NCBI GenBank assembly: GCA_965216915.1 | Contig: CBDCGS010000005.1 | Coordinates: 62,001-126,000, forward strand | Source: CBDCGS01 sp965216915 | GTDB taxonomy: Bacteria > Pseudomonadota > Alphaproteobacteria > UBA828 | Direction of reading: 5' to 3' | Length of the DNA: 64,000 bases | Part shown: piece by piece, positions 1 through 9,154 of the stretch | Layout: each line of letters begins with the position of its first letter | Numbering within the stretch: position 1 is the stretch's first letter | Position numbers and translations under genes: made by a program | The notes under the pieces: generated by a model | Databases searched by the model: none | What the model was told of the DNA's origin: nothing | What the model saw: only the letters and a program-made list of their open reading frames with translations

Positions 1-397
1 GGCGCGCGAGAACGCTTTGGGTTTCGCTCGCCATCGCTTCTTCGTTGAGCGTGCCGGCCTTGGTGAGGATCTCGCGGCCGAGAAAAATATTGGCGGAGGC
101 GTCGAGATTGTCGGCCAGCGCGAGCGTCTGATAGATCGTTTCGATGCCGAGCGCGCGGGCATCGCGCGGGTTTTGGATGTCGGCCTCGTCGCCGTTCACC
201 ACGATCTCACCGCCGTCGCGCCGCAGCGCACCCGACAGGATCTTGATCAGCGTCGTCTTTCCGGCGCCATTGTGGCCGACGATGCCGACGACCTCGCCCG
301 GATGAAGGTCGACGTTCACGTCGGTCAACGCCTTCAGGCCGCCAAACGATTTGTGGATGCCGCGCATCTCAACGAGCGGCGTGGACTCGGTCGTCAT
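1..397 (-). CDS. Sugar ABC transporter ATP-binding protein (partial, C-terminus outside window)
   Basis: This is the cytoplasmic ATPase that powers the sugar importer encoded just upstream. The visible 132 codons start with ATG and show a Walker A motif, GHNGAGKT, at residues 41-48, followed by an ITYQ-like Q-loop region reading ETIYQTLALADNLDASANIF. This pattern is typical of the XylG/RbsA group of monosaccharide transporters. The start overlaps the permease stop as ATGA, so translation is probably coupled. The gene runs off the left edge, so the signature motif, Walker B and any second ATPase half cannot be seen. The ATPase assignment is firm; the sugar is not known. Confidence 0.9.
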   Translation of the reverse strand, partial: MTTESTPLVEMRGIHKSFGGLKALTDVNVDLHPGEVVGIVGHNGAGKTTLIKILSGALRRDGGEIVVNGDEADIQNPRDARALGIETIYQTLALADNLDASANIFLGREILTKAGTLNEEAMASETQSVLAR

Positions 398-1638
398 CGC
401 ACCAGCAACCGCCTCTTCTGATAGACCACGTCGAACCAGACCGCGAGAATCAGGACCCCCGCGCTCACCATCTGCTGGATGGCGCTGGTGATGCCCATCA
501 GGAGCATCCCGTTTTGCAGGCTCTGCATGATGAGCGCGCCGAGGATCGCACCCGCCACCGTGCCGATGCCGCCCGAGAGCGACGCGCCGCCGATCACCGC
601 GGCGGCGATCACGTTGAGCTCCGCGAGCTGGCCGAGGGAGGTTGGCGCGGCGTTAAGGCGTGCCACCGCGACCGCCCCCGCGATCGCACACAAGATCCCC
701 GAGATCACGAAGATGTAGAACGTCATCCGCTTGACGTCGATGCCGGCGAGCTCCGCCGCCTCGGGATTGCCGCCCATCGCGTAGATGTAGCGTCCGAACT
801 TGGTGATCCGCGCGAGCAGGCTCATCACAATCACGATGACGATCAGGATCAGGACGGGGATCGGGATCCCCTGGGGCACCTTGCGGATGGGGTGCAGGTA
901 GGCGTTCATCGTGAGCACGAAGCCGATAACGACGGCAATCGCGATCCCGACCAGCACGATCTCGATCGCAAGCGGACGCACGTTGAAGCCGTAGCGCCGC
1001 TTGCGCAGCCGGTTCTGCGTGAAGAAGAAGACGATGCCCGCGATCGCGAGCCCGCCGACCACCCAGCTCCAGGTCTCGCCGATCGTGCCTTCAAGGCCGC
1101 CGCCGAGCTTCTGAAAGGTCTCGTCCATGGGCGAGATCGTCGTGCCCCCGCTGACCAGCCACGAGGCGCCGCGCCACGCGAGCAGGCCCGCCAGGGTCAC
1201 GATAAAGGAGGGGAGCGCGCGATAGGCGATCCAGTAGCCCTGGAACGCGCCCAGCACCGCGCCGAAGACGATGCAAAGAAGCAGGGTGGCGATCCAGTTG
1301 TACCCGGCGCCAACCGGAAACACCCAGACCTGAAACACCGCCGCCAGCATGCCGGCAAGCCCCATGAGCGAGCCGACGGAAAGATCGATGTGGCGTGACA
1401 CGATGATCAGCACCATGCCGGTCGCCATGATCGCGACGACGCTCGTTTGGAGCGACAGATTGAACAGGTTGCGCGCGGTGAGGAAGAAGCCGCCCGTCGC
1501 GATCTCGAAGCCCACCGCGATCGCGACCAGCACCCCGATCATCACCAGGAGGCGGGTGTCGATCTCGAGGACGGCGAGCAGGCGGCGAAGCTTGGCCGCG
1601 GGATCATCGATGTTGGGCGAGCCGACCTCCGCGGTCAT
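394..1638 (-). CDS. Sugar ABC transporter permease, XylH type
   Basis: This is the inner-membrane permease of a monosaccharide ABC importer. It has 414 residues and many hydrophobic segments. The family signature near the cytoplasmic loop is readable as GGNPEAAELAGIDV, followed by VIGGASLSGGIGTVAGAILG near the C-terminus, as in XylH-like permeases. These are longer than RbsC-type permeases because of an extra central hydrophobic region, and that extra region is present here. An upstream in-frame ATG at 1701 would add 21 Arg/Gly-rich residues; the ATG at 1638 (MTAEVG) is preferred. It lies 100 bases downstream of the binding-protein gene and overlaps the ATPase gene by 4 bases. The substrate is inferred to be a pentose or related sugar. 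Confidence 0.93.
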   Translation of the reverse strand: MTAEVGSPNIDDPAAKLRRLLAVLEIDTRLLVMIGVLVAIAVGFEIATGGFFLTARNLFNLSLQTSVVAIMATGMVLIIVSRHIDLSVGSLMGLAGMLAAVFQVWVFPVGAGYNWIATLLLCIVFGAVLGAFQGYWIAYRALPSFIVTLAGLLAWRGASWLVSGGTTISPMDETFQKLGGGLEGTIGETWSWVVGGLAIAGIVFFFTQNRLRKRRYGFNVRPLAIEIVLVGIAIAVVIGFVLTMNAYLHPIRKVPQGIPIPVLILIVIVIVMSLLARITKFGRYIYAMGGNPEAAELAGIDVKRMTFYIFVISGILCAIAGAVAVARLNAAPTSLGQLAELNVIAAAVIGGASLSGGIGTVAGAILGALIMQSLQNGMLLMGITSAIQQMVSAGVLILAVWFDVVYQKRRLLVR

Positions 1639-1738
1639 CGCGTGCGCGCCCGATCGCAGGCGCGCGGGGTGGCCTCGGCCGCAGCCGAGGCCATCCGCCA
1701 CGAGAGCGCCTCAGGCGCTCTGTGGAACGAGGTCACGC

Positions 1739-2824
1739 TTATTGGCAGGCGGGTGGCGGATTGGTGCCATGCACCGTCTCGGGCACCGCGTCCACACCGG
1801 CGCAGAGCTCCTGCTTCGAGATCCAGCCCGCGTCGAGCACCACGTTGAGGTTGTCGCGCGTGATCGCGACCGGCGCCAGCTCGATCGCGTCCTGACAAAG
1901 CTTGTCCGGGCCATTGCAGAACTTGGACGCACCCTCGATCTGATCGGGTGCTGTGCCTTCGGCGAGAGCGACCGCGATATCGACCCCAGCGCGGCCGAGA
2001 TCGCACGCGTTCTTCCACGCGCTCACGGTCTGGTAGCCCTTGGCGATCCGGTTGAGCGCCGCGATGTCGCCGTCTTGGCCGGAGACCGGTATGCGCCCGG
2101 CCAGGCCTTGCGAGGCGAGCGCCGCGACGACGCCACCGGCCGTGCCGTCGTTCGACGCGACGACCGCGTCGATGTTGTTGTTATTCGCCGTCAGGCATTG
2201 CTCCATGTTGGTCTGCGCGTTCTCCGGCAGCCAGCCATCGGTGTAGAGATCACAGGCGATGTTGACCGAGCCGCCATCGATCAGCGGGGTCAGAACCTCG
2301 ACCTGACCGCCCCAGACGAAGTTGCTGATCTCCATCGTCGGGCTGCCTTTGATGTAGGCGAAATTGCCCTTGTCGACGACACCCAGCACACCGCGCGCCT
2401 GAATCCGGCCCACCTCGGCATTGTCAAAGCTCAGATAGAACACGTCCGGCACCTCGATCTGAATGTCGTAGCCGATCGTCGGGATGCCGTTGGCAAGCGC
2501 GATCTGCGCGGCGGTCTTAATCGCATCCGTCGAATAGGGCACGATCAAGAGCGCGTTGACGCCGCGGCTGATCAGGGTTTCGATATCGGCGTTCTGCTTC
2601 TCGGCCGATGCCCCGGCGTCGGTCGAGATGTAGTCCCACTCCGGATACTTCTTGAGCTGATCGAGCATGCAAGCTTCGTCATATTTCTTCCAGCGTTCCT
2701 CGCGGAAGTGCTGCCAGCTGACACCGAGAAGCTTGTCAGCGGCCAGCGCCGGCCCCGCCGTTGCGCCGATCACCGCACTCATGCCGAGACCAAGCGCGCC
2801 GGCCATCCATCGCGATACCTTCAT
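1739..2824 (-). CDS. Periplasmic sugar-binding protein of ABC transporter
   Basis: This is the periplasmic substrate-binding protein that delivers sugar to the permease. It has 361 residues, a lysine-poor but clear signal peptide and a probable cleavage after GPALA at residue 28. The mature part has the type 1 periplasmic-binding fold: an SWQHFREERWKKYDEA opening, an alternating LISRGVNALLIVPYSTDAI block, and a second domain with VVASNDGTAGGVVAAL and PVSGQDGDIAALNRI. The latter is the XylF-like ligand pocket region. The ATG at 2824 is chosen because GGGAGG lies 8 bases upstream; an earlier in-frame ATG at 2866 would put 14 polar residues in front of the signal peptide. It is the second gene of the operon, after the oxidoreductase. 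Confidence 0.93.
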   Translation of the reverse strand: MKVSRWMAGALGLGMSAVIGATAGPALAADKLLGVSWQHFREERWKKYDEACMLDQLKKYPEWDYISTDAGASAEKQNADIETLISRGVNALLIVPYSTDAIKTAAQIALANGIPTIGYDIQIEVPDVFYLSFDNAEVGRIQARGVLGVVDKGNFAYIKGSPTMEISNFVWGGQVEVLTPLIDGGSVNIACDLYTDGWLPENAQTNMEQCLTANNNNIDAVVASNDGTAGGVVAALASQGLAGRIPVSGQDGDIAALNRIAKGYQTVSAWKNACDLGRAGVDIAVALAEGTAPDQIEGASKFCNGPDKLCQDAIELAPVAITRDNLNVVLDAGWISKQELCAGVDAVPETVHGTNPPPACQ

Positions 2825-2926
2825 GTGTCGACCCTCCCAGACCGTTCTCGTCGTTGTTGACTTCATGCGCGCACCTGAACGCGCGCAGGGGATGTTAGCA
2901 CGCAGCGCAGCGCCCGAAACCCGGTG

Positions 2927-4099
2927 TCAGACCGCGACCTCGCTCACGGAAACCCAGCGACCCTCGGCATCCGACTTGAGGCAGGCGTCGATCACCCGCT
3001 GCACCTCCGCCGCGAAACGGAAATCCGGATAGGCCGGGCGCCCCTCCGCGACAGCCTCGATCATGTCCTGCGCCTCCATCACCTTGTAGTCGTTGTAGCC
3101 GGCGCCGATCCCCGGCACCGGATAGAACGCGGCGTAGCGCGCATCGGTCGGCCCCATCTCGATGCGGGTGAAGCCCTTCGTCGCTTGCGGGCCGCTCTCG
3201 CGATAGACCTGCAGTTCGTTGATCCGCTCATACTGGTAGCGCATCGCGCCCGCCGTGCCGGTGATGTCGTAGCCGATCTCCATCCGCTTGCCGAGCGAGA
3301 CGCGGCTCATCTCCATGTGGCCGACCGCACCGCCCTCGATCCGAAACATCGCGGTCGCGAGGTCATCGGTCTCGACCGCCCGCATACCCTCGCCCGCGCC
3401 CGCGTCTTGGCTGAAGCCGCCATGTGCGTCGGGCACGGGCCGCTCGGGAATGACGATCTGCAAATTGCACATCACCGCCTCGACCGGCTTGCCCACCAGG
3501 TGGCGGAAATAGGCGAAGCAATGGGCGCCAAGATCACCGATCACGCCCGAGCCCGCTTTCGCCGTCTCGTTGCGCCAGGAGAACGGGATGTCGGGGCGCC
3601 CGAGAAAATCGGAATTGAACGCGCCGCGGTAATAGCTGACCTCGCCGATCTCGCGGTCTCTCATCAAATCGCGGGCGAGCGTCTGCACCGGGTTCTTGAT
3701 GTAGTTGAAGCCGACCATGGTCGTGACGCCGGCCTTCTCGGCCGCCTCGGCCATCGCGAACGCCGTGGCCGCGTCGTTGGCGAGCGGTTTTTCGCAATAG
3801 ATGTGCTTTCCCGCCGCGATCGCCGCCATGGCGATGTCATAGTGAACGTCGTTCGGCGTGTTGATATCGATGATGTCGATGGTGGGGTCGTCGACGACCT
3901 CACGCCAATCCGCGGTGTGACGGTTGAAGCCGAACTCCGCGGCCGCGCGCGCGGCGAGATCGTCGGTGACGTCGGCGATCACCTCGAGAACCGGAACCGC
4001 GGGTTGTCCGCCGAAGGCGAGCGGCGCCGCGCGGTAGGACATGGCGTGTGTTTTGCCCATCCAACCGGCGCCAATCAGGCCAATCTTGAGTTCTGTCAT
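2927..4099 (-). CDS. Gfo/Idh/MocA family NAD(P)-dependent oxidoreductase
   Basis: This is a cytoplasmic NAD(P)-dependent sugar or polyol dehydrogenase. It has 390 residues. The Rossmann motif GAGWMG lies at residues 10-15, the family's EKP motif is seen as IYCEKPLAND, and the substrate-side GDLGAHCFAYF provides the usual Asp and His. The N-terminal domain binds the cofactor and the C-terminal domain forms the open beta sheet of the family. It leads the operon with the ABC transporter genes, so it probably acts on the imported sugar or a derivative such as myo-inositol or a glycoside. That substrate link is inference from position. The gene starts divergently from the lipoprotein at 4250. Confidence 0.92.
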   Translation of the reverse strand: MTELKIGLIGAGWMGKTHAMSYRAAPLAFGGQPAVPVLEVIADVTDDLAARAAAEFGFNRHTADWREVVDDPTIDIIDINTPNDVHYDIAMAAIAAGKHIYCEKPLANDAATAFAMAEAAEKAGVTTMVGFNYIKNPVQTLARDLMRDREIGEVSYYRGAFNSDFLGRPDIPFSWRNETAKAGSGVIGDLGAHCFAYFRHLVGKPVEAVMCNLQIVIPERPVPDAHGGFSQDAGAGEGMRAVETDDLATAMFRIEGGAVGHMEMSRVSLGKRMEIGYDITGTAGAMRYQYERINELQVYRESGPQATKGFTRIEMGPTDARYAAFYPVPGIGAGYNDYKVMEAQDMIEAVAEGRPAYPDFRFAAEVQRVIDACLKSDAEGRWVSVSEVAV

Positions 4100-4249
4100 T
4101 CCCGCATCCCCGTCGTGAGCATCGTCTCCGTTGCCGGCCTATTGTCGGAAAGCCGCCACCCGTTGGCAATGGCGGGGTGGCGGGACGCGCTTACGAAGGG
4201 GGCGCACGTGTGCCACACTCGACGAAACCACACCACGCGCGAATGAAAA

Positions 4250-5830
4250 ATGAGACGAAGCCGAAGGAAGCGTCTGATAACGGGCCTGGCCATCGGCGGC
4301 CTGCTCTTGGTGGCCGCCTGCGCGGGACCCGAGCACCGCGACGGATCGACCCTGCGGTTCGCCGATGTCGCGGCGGAGGCCGGCATCGCGCATGTCTACA
4401 CCGGCGGCTGGGCGCATTTCGTCGGCGGCGGCGTGGCGGCGTTCGACTGCGACAATGACGGCGACACCGATCTGTTCTTCGCCGGCGGGGAGAACCCGGC
4501 GCAGCTCTACCGCAACGAGACCGCGGGCGCCCTGGCCTTCGCGGCGGTTCCGGCGAGCGCGCTCGCGTTGACCGGCGTTACCGGCGCCTACCCCCTCGAC
4601 ATCGACAGCGACGGGCTGATGGACCTCGCCGTGCTGCGTGCCGGCGAGAACGCCGTGTTTCTGGGACGCGGCGATTGCCGTTTCGTCCGCGCAAACGCCG
4701 CGCTCGGCTTCGACGGTGGCGACGGCTGGACCACGGCGTTTAGCGCAACGTGGGAGCCCGGCCACCGCCTGCCGACACTCGCCGTCGGAAACTACGTCGA
4801 CCGTGACGATCCGGACGGGCCCTTCAACGCCTGCGATGACAATGCCCTGTTCCGGCCGCCGCAGCCGAACGCCGCGCGCTATGGCGGGGCGTCGGCGCTG
4901 ACGCCCGGGCACTGCGCCCTCTCGATGCTGTTTTCCGATTGGGACCGCTCCGGACGCGCGAGCCTGCGGATCAGCAATGATCGCCACTACTATGTGCGCG
5001 ACGGCGAGGAGCAGCTCTGGCGGATGGATGCCACGCCATACCCCTATGGCCGCGCCGACGGCTGGCAGCAGCTCCGCATCTTCGGCATGGGCATCGCCTC
5101 CCACGACGTCACGGGCGACGGCTACCCCGATTACGTGCTGACCAGCATGGCCGACAACAAGCTGCGCACGCTCACCGGCGGCCCGGCCGCGCCACACTAT
5201 GGCGATCTCGCCTATGCGCGGGGCGTGACCGCGCATCGTCCCCATGCCGGCGGCGACGAGCGGCCCTCGACCGCCTGGCACGCCGAGTTCGGCGATGTCG
5301 ACAATGACGGCCGGATCGACCTTTTCATCGCCAAGGGCAATGTCGACGGGATGGCGGAGGCCGCCGCGCACGACCCCAACAACCTGCTCATGGGCCAGGC
5401 GGATGGACGGTTCGCGGAGCGCTCTGTCGAGGCCCGGGTGGCCAGCATGGCGCAAAGCCGCGGCGGCGCGCTCGTCGACCTCGACCGGGACGGCAAGCTC
5501 GACATCGTGGTCGTCAACCGCAACGGCCCGGTGGAAATCCATCACAACCGGAGCACGGCGACGGGCAACTGGCTTCAGCTGCGCCTCGTCCAGCCGGGGC
5601 CCAACCGAGACGCGATCGGCGCGTGGATCGAGGTGCGCGCCGGGAGCCGGACATGGTCGCACGAAGTCACCATCGGCGGCGGCCACGGCGGCGGGGAATG
5701 CGGTTGGGTTCATTTCGGCCTGGGCGCCGCCCGGGCCGATCATGTCACCGTTCGTTGGCCGGACGGGCGCACGACCTCGTTCGAGGGCATCGAGACCAAC
5801 GGCTTCGTGACGCTGACCCGCCCGTCCTAG
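4250..5830 (+). CDS. CRTAC1-like lipoprotein with VCBS/FG-GAP repeats and UnbV domain
   Basis: This is a predicted lipoprotein of 526 residues. Residues 9-24 form a lipoprotein signal with the lipobox VAAC and Cys24 as the lipidated residue. The mature chain carries several calcium-type loops such as DCDNDGDTDLFF, DIDSDGLMDLAV, DVDNDGRIDLFI and DLDRDGKLDIVV, which are typical of VCBS/FG-GAP beta-propeller blades. The last 80 residues contain GAWIEVRAGSRTW and GLGAARADHVTVRWPDGR, the ASPIC/UnbV signature. Proteins of this build bind calcium and are often exported, but their substrates are seldom known. The start is supported by the basic n-region MRRSRRKR. The role in this organism is not known. 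Confidence 0.88.
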   Translation: MRRSRRKRLITGLAIGGLLLVAACAGPEHRDGSTLRFADVAAEAGIAHVYTGGWAHFVGGGVAAFDCDNDGDTDLFFAGGENPAQLYRNETAGALAFAAVPASALALTGVTGAYPLDIDSDGLMDLAVLRAGENAVFLGRGDCRFVRANAALGFDGGDGWTTAFSATWEPGHRLPTLAVGNYVDRDDPDGPFNACDDNALFRPPQPNAARYGGASALTPGHCALSMLFSDWDRSGRASLRISNDRHYYVRDGEEQLWRMDATPYPYGRADGWQQLRIFGMGIASHDVTGDGYPDYVLTSMADNKLRTLTGGPAAPHYGDLAYARGVTAHRPHAGGDERPSTAWHAEFGDVDNDGRIDLFIAKGNVDGMAEAAAHDPNNLLMGQADGRFAERSVEARVASMAQSRGGALVDLDRDGKLDIVVVNRNGPVEIHHNRSTATGNWLQLRLVQPGPNRDAIGAWIEVRAGSRTWSHEVTIGGGHGGGECGWVHFGLGAARADHVTVRWPDGRTTSFEGIETNGFVTLTRPS

Positions 5831-5872
5831 CGCGACGCGGCGTCACGCGCTCACGGACGCCGGCCGTCGGCC

Positions 5873-6736
5873 TCACTCGGCGCGGCTCGACGCTTCGGCG
5901 ATCGCGACGAGACGGTACATCGACCGAAGTACCGGTTTCTCGATGAGCTTGCCATCGATCACGACGAGCCCGCTCTCGCCCTCCTCGAAGGCGCTGATTA
6001 CGCGGCGCGCATAGGCGACGCGCTCGGCATCGGGGGTGAAGGTGGCGTTGAGCGTCGGGATTTGCTTCGGATGGATCGCGGCCTTGCCGGTAAAGCCCAA
6101 ATCCGCCACGGCGCGCGCCTCGGCCTCGAGACCGGCCGGATCCTCGAGATCCAGAAAAGGCACGTCGATCAAGTCCACCTCGGCGCGGGCCGCGGCGTGC
6201 ACCAAGCGTTGGCGCGCGCCGAGGAGCGCGTTCCAGGTCGGCTCGACGCGGAGCTCCGCCGCCATGTCGATCGCGCCGAAGAGCAGGCTGTCGATGCGCG
6301 GGCTGGATTGGCCGATCTCGTAGGCCGCGTCGAGCCCGTCATTGGTTTCGATGATGACGTGGAAGCGGATCTCGGCGGCCGGGCCTTCGCTGAGTAGCTC
6401 GCCGAGCGCGCGCACGTCGTCGGGCGCCTTGACCTTGGGGAGCATCAGCGCGCGCGGCGGACGCGGGCTCTCGATGAGCGCGATCAGGTCGCGCAAGCCG
6501 TCCGGCGTGCGCAGGCCATTGATGCGGAGCACGCATTCCGGGCCCGATGCCGCGGCCGCATCCCCGGCAAAGAGGTCGATCGCCTTCGGCCGCGCGGGAT
6601 CCTTGTGCTCCGGCGCGACGGCATCTTCCAGGTCAACGCAAACGATGTCGGCGCCGGAGGATGCCGCCTTGGCGAACATCTCCGGCTTCAGCGCGGGCAT
6701 GAAGATGAGGCTGCGGCGGGGGCGAATCGCGGTCAC
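5873..6736 (-). CDS. HpcH/HpaI aldolase / citrate lyase beta-subunit (CitE) family protein
   Basis: This is a cytoplasmic acyl-CoA lyase of the CitE-like group, which cleaves or forms carbon-carbon bonds using acetyl-CoA-type substrates and Mg. It has 287 residues. The family opening RSLIFMPALKPEMFAKA and the metal-side motif VCVDLEDAVAP (residues 32-42) are clear. ALMLPKVKAPDDV and GKAAIHPKQIP further along are also typical. The start is a GTG at 6736 with GGGAG about 6 bases upstream; the longer in-frame ATG at 6841 would add 35 Arg-rich residues. It lies alone on its strand and divergent from the membrane protein at 6935. Candidates are malyl-CoA, beta-methylmalyl-CoA or citramalyl-CoA lyase; the sequence does not decide. 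Confidence 0.88.
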   Translation of the reverse strand: MTAIRPRRSLIFMPALKPEMFAKAASSGADIVCVDLEDAVAPEHKDPARPKAIDLFAGDAAAASGPECVLRINGLRTPDGLRDLIALIESPRPPRALMLPKVKAPDDVRALGELLSEGPAAEIRFHVIIETNDGLDAAYEIGQSSPRIDSLLFGAIDMAAELRVEPTWNALLGARQRLVHAAARAEVDLIDVPFLDLEDPAGLEAEARAVADLGFTGKAAIHPKQIPTLNATFTPDAERVAYARRVISAFEEGESGLVVIDGKLIEKPVLRSMYRLVAIAEASSRAE

Positions 6737-6934
6737 GTCGGTCTCCCGGGTCGAATGGCGCGCACGGCGCGTGGTCCGGCGCCAATCTCGCGCGTGGCCT
6801 CTCTTCACGCAAGACCTCGGGACGAGACATGCGGCGCGCACGGTCCCAGCGATGTTGGCGGGCGCGCACCGGGGGTGCTACCGTCCCGGCGTTCAGGGGG
6901 AGGCGGCCCGGGGAAAGCCGGGCCACGATATCGC

Positions 6935-7993
6935 ATGGCCAGACCGAGCTTGTTGTGGCGCCTTGCGCCGGTTTTGCTCGCGGCGCCGGTCTTGCTCGTC
7001 GCGGGTGAGGCCGACGCCCACGTCAAATGGTTCTTCCCCTATGACCTGAGCGAGCCGCCGCTGCCGATCGGCGAGGTCATCACGCGCGACTTCGTCTACA
7101 TGTTCCTCGTCTCGTCGGGCTGCATCTACGCGTTCTACTGGGTCGACCGTTACCTCTACCGCAAGAAGTTCATGGCGGAGCGCCTCGGCAAGCTCGTCAT
7201 CACCCAGCCGATGGCGTTCTGGATCATGCGTGGCGCAGCGTCGCTCCTCTTCATCGCGCTGTTCATCTACGGCATCACGGGCACGAGCTTCTTTCTCACG
7301 CCCGAGCTGGTCACCGACCGTGGTTTCGTCAAATGGATCCACTTGGTCGCCGCGCTGGCCGTTTGGTATCGGCCGCTCGTGCCCGTCACCGGGCTTGCGA
7401 TCTTCCTCCTCTACGGCCTTGCCATCGTCGACTACGGCCTCTTCCACATGCTGGATTACCTGATCTTTTTCGGCATCGGGGTCTATTTCCTCTTTTCCTG
7501 GAGTAATCACGCCGGATGGATCAAAGCGCGCTACGTCAACCTGTACGCGGCGACGGGGCTGACCCTGCTGTGGGCGTCGATCGAGAAATGGGGCTATCCG
7601 GGGTGGACCTATCCCTTGCTCGCCGGGGATCCGGTGTTGCGCATGGGGCTCTCACCCGAGTTCTACATGCTGCTGGCCGGCTTCATCGAGTTCAACATCA
7701 CCTTCATCCTGCTGAGCAGCGCCTCGATCTTCTCGCGCTTCATCGCGCTCGGCCTGAACGCCGTCTTCATCGTCGCGATCTTCAAGTTCGGCCTGGTCGA
7801 TGCGGTCGGCCACCTGATGATCATCGCGATCCTCGTCATCATGACGGCGCGCGGCCCGACCAGCGCGCGCTATTTCCTGGTGCTCTCGGACCGGAGCCTC
7901 TGGACCGAGGCCTATTTCATGACGGGCCTCTACATGCTTGCCTTCAACGTCATTTTCATCGCCTATTACGGGCTCTACTTCCTGCTCGTCTGA
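6935..7993 (+). CDS. Polytopic membrane protein with signal peptide, DoxX-like, function unknown
   Basis: This is an inner-membrane protein of 352 residues. It begins with a cleavable signal peptide ending GEADA, after which the mature chain starts HVKWFFPYD, and then shows about nine or ten hydrophobic segments. One conserved-looking stretch is SIEKWGYPGWTYPLL followed by a GFIEFNITFIL helix, which resembles the helical-bundle layout of DoxX-type proteins. I do not recognise a catalytic motif. The ATG at 6935 is chosen because it sits directly before the basic n-region MARPSLLWR; upstream in-frame codons are shadows of the divergent lyase gene. The DoxX link is tentative. Confidence 0.75.
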   Translation: MARPSLLWRLAPVLLAAPVLLVAGEADAHVKWFFPYDLSEPPLPIGEVITRDFVYMFLVSSGCIYAFYWVDRYLYRKKFMAERLGKLVITQPMAFWIMRGAASLLFIALFIYGITGTSFFLTPELVTDRGFVKWIHLVAALAVWYRPLVPVTGLAIFLLYGLAIVDYGLFHMLDYLIFFGIGVYFLFSWSNHAGWIKARYVNLYAATGLTLLWASIEKWGYPGWTYPLLAGDPVLRMGLSPEFYMLLAGFIEFNITFILLSSASIFSRFIALGLNAVFIVAIFKFGLVDAVGHLMIIAILVIMTARGPTSARYFLVLSDRSLWTEAYFMTGLYMLAFNVIFIAYYGLYFLLV

Positions 7994-8067
7994 GGCGGCC
8001 GGCGCTCGCACCAATTTCCCGCGATCCTTCACCGGCCGTTTAGCCCGCCCTGATAGGTTTCCCCGTC

Positions 8068-8670
8068 ATGCTGCGTTGCATAAAGCACCATGGAGGGCGC
8101 GCACCGGCCTGCCGCGCGCGCCGGTGGCACACCCGCGCCATCGCCGCCGCGGTGCTAATGACCGCCTGCGCGCTCACCGCATCCGTCGGCCACGGCGGCG
8201 CGGCCCTTGCCGATGCGGGTGATGCGCTGGTCACCGCACGGGCGCCGGCTCCGCGCATCATCATGCCGGCGGTGCCCCTGCAATGCGTGCCCTATGCGCG
8301 GCAAATCTCGAAGCTCCCGCTGCGCGGCGACGCGTGGACCTGGTGGCAGGCCGCGGCCGGTCTCTACCGGCGACAGAGCCAACCCGGCGTCGGCTCGGTG
8401 CTGGTGATGAAGCGCACGAAGCGCCTGCGGCGCGGCCACGTCGCCGTCGTCTCAGGCGTGCTCGGCGCGCGCGAGATCCTCGTGGATCACGCGAATTGGC
8501 TCAACCGCGGCCACATCCATAAGGACCTCCTCGTCAAAGACGTCTCGGCCGACAACGACTGGTCCCTCGTGCGCGTCTGGTATGCGCCGGGAAATACGCT
8601 CGGCAAGCGCACCTATCCGGTCTACGGCTTCATCCACCCCGAGGCACCACAACAACACGCGACGTTCTAG
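8068..8670 (+). CDS. Secreted CHAP-domain cysteine amidohydrolase/peptidase
   Basis: This is a probable secreted peptidoglycan-active enzyme of 200 residues. Residues 20-49 form an export signal (ALADA end). The CHAP domain follows, with the nucleophile Cys73 in LQCVPYAR, the catalytic His124 in RRGHVAVV and a third polar residue at Asn143 in VDHANW. The order C-H-N matches CHAP amidases and NlpC/P60-like folds. Trp-rich segment DAWTWWQAA between Cys and His is usual for the family. It has no cell-wall binding domain. It follows the membrane protein gene by 74 bases on the same strand. Substrate cleavage is inferred from the family. Confidence 0.87.
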   Translation: MLRCIKHHGGRAPACRARRWHTRAIAAAVLMTACALTASVGHGGAALADAGDALVTARAPAPRIIMPAVPLQCVPYARQISKLPLRGDAWTWWQAAAGLYRRQSQPGVGSVLVMKRTKRLRRGHVAVVSGVLGAREILVDHANWLNRGHIHKDLLVKDVSADNDWSLVRVWYAPGNTLGKRTYPVYGFIHPEAPQQHATF

Positions 8671-8794
8671 CCAGCCGCGCACGGCGCTCTGCCTTCGATG
8701 CTCCGTTGACAGGCCCCGCCGATCCCTCCTTGGCCGATCGCGTGCTATCGTTTTATCCGCGAAAACAGAAAACAACCGGAGGGCTTGAGCGATC

Positions 8795-9154
8795 ATGCAA
8801 GCTGCTGAGCGCGCACCCACGCGCACGTGGCTTCTCCTCGGCCTTGCGATCGCCGGCGAGATCGCGGGCGTTCTGGGCCTTCGCTTCAGCGAGGGCTTTA
8901 CCGTTGTGGTGCCTGCGGTGGTCGCGGTCGCCGCCTTCACGCTCGCGCTCTTCCTCGTCAGCAAGGTGATGAAGCAACTGCCGGTGAGCGTGGCCTACCC
9001 GATCTGGGCGGGCGGCGGAACGGCGGGCGTGGCATTGATCGGTGTGCTGGCGCTCGGGGAGGATTTCGCCGGCCTGAAGGCGCTCGGCATCATCTTGGTG
9101 GTCGCCGGCGTCGTGCTCGTGAACCGAACCTCCGAAAAAAGGGTGGGATGCTGA
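8795..9154 (+). CDS. SMR family transporter subunit 1
   Basis: This is a small multidrug-resistance-type inner-membrane protein of 119 residues with four hydrophobic segments. The essential membrane-embedded glutamate is present as Glu22 in LAIAGEIAGVLGLRF. The loop VSVAYPIWAGGGTAGVALIG is the SMR signature in helix 3. An N-terminal extension of about 8 residues precedes helix 1. Its stop overlaps the ATG of a second SMR gene (TGATG), so the two are almost certainly co-translated and may form a heterodimer, as known for EbrAB or MdtIJ-type pairs. GGAGG lies in front of the start. Substrates are not predictable; drug, guanidinium or polyamine export are all known for the family. Confidence 0.9.
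   Translation: MQAAERAPTRTWLLLGLAIAGEIAGVLGLRFSEGFTVVVPAVVAVAAFTLALFLVSKVMKQLPVSVAYPIWAGGGTAGVALIGVLALGEDFAGLKALGIILVVAGVVLVNRTSEKRVGC

Noticed and set aside
4139..5743. Minus-strand reading frame opposite the VCBS lipoprotein
   Set aside because: No motif, and the plus strand shows a lipobox and calcium loops.
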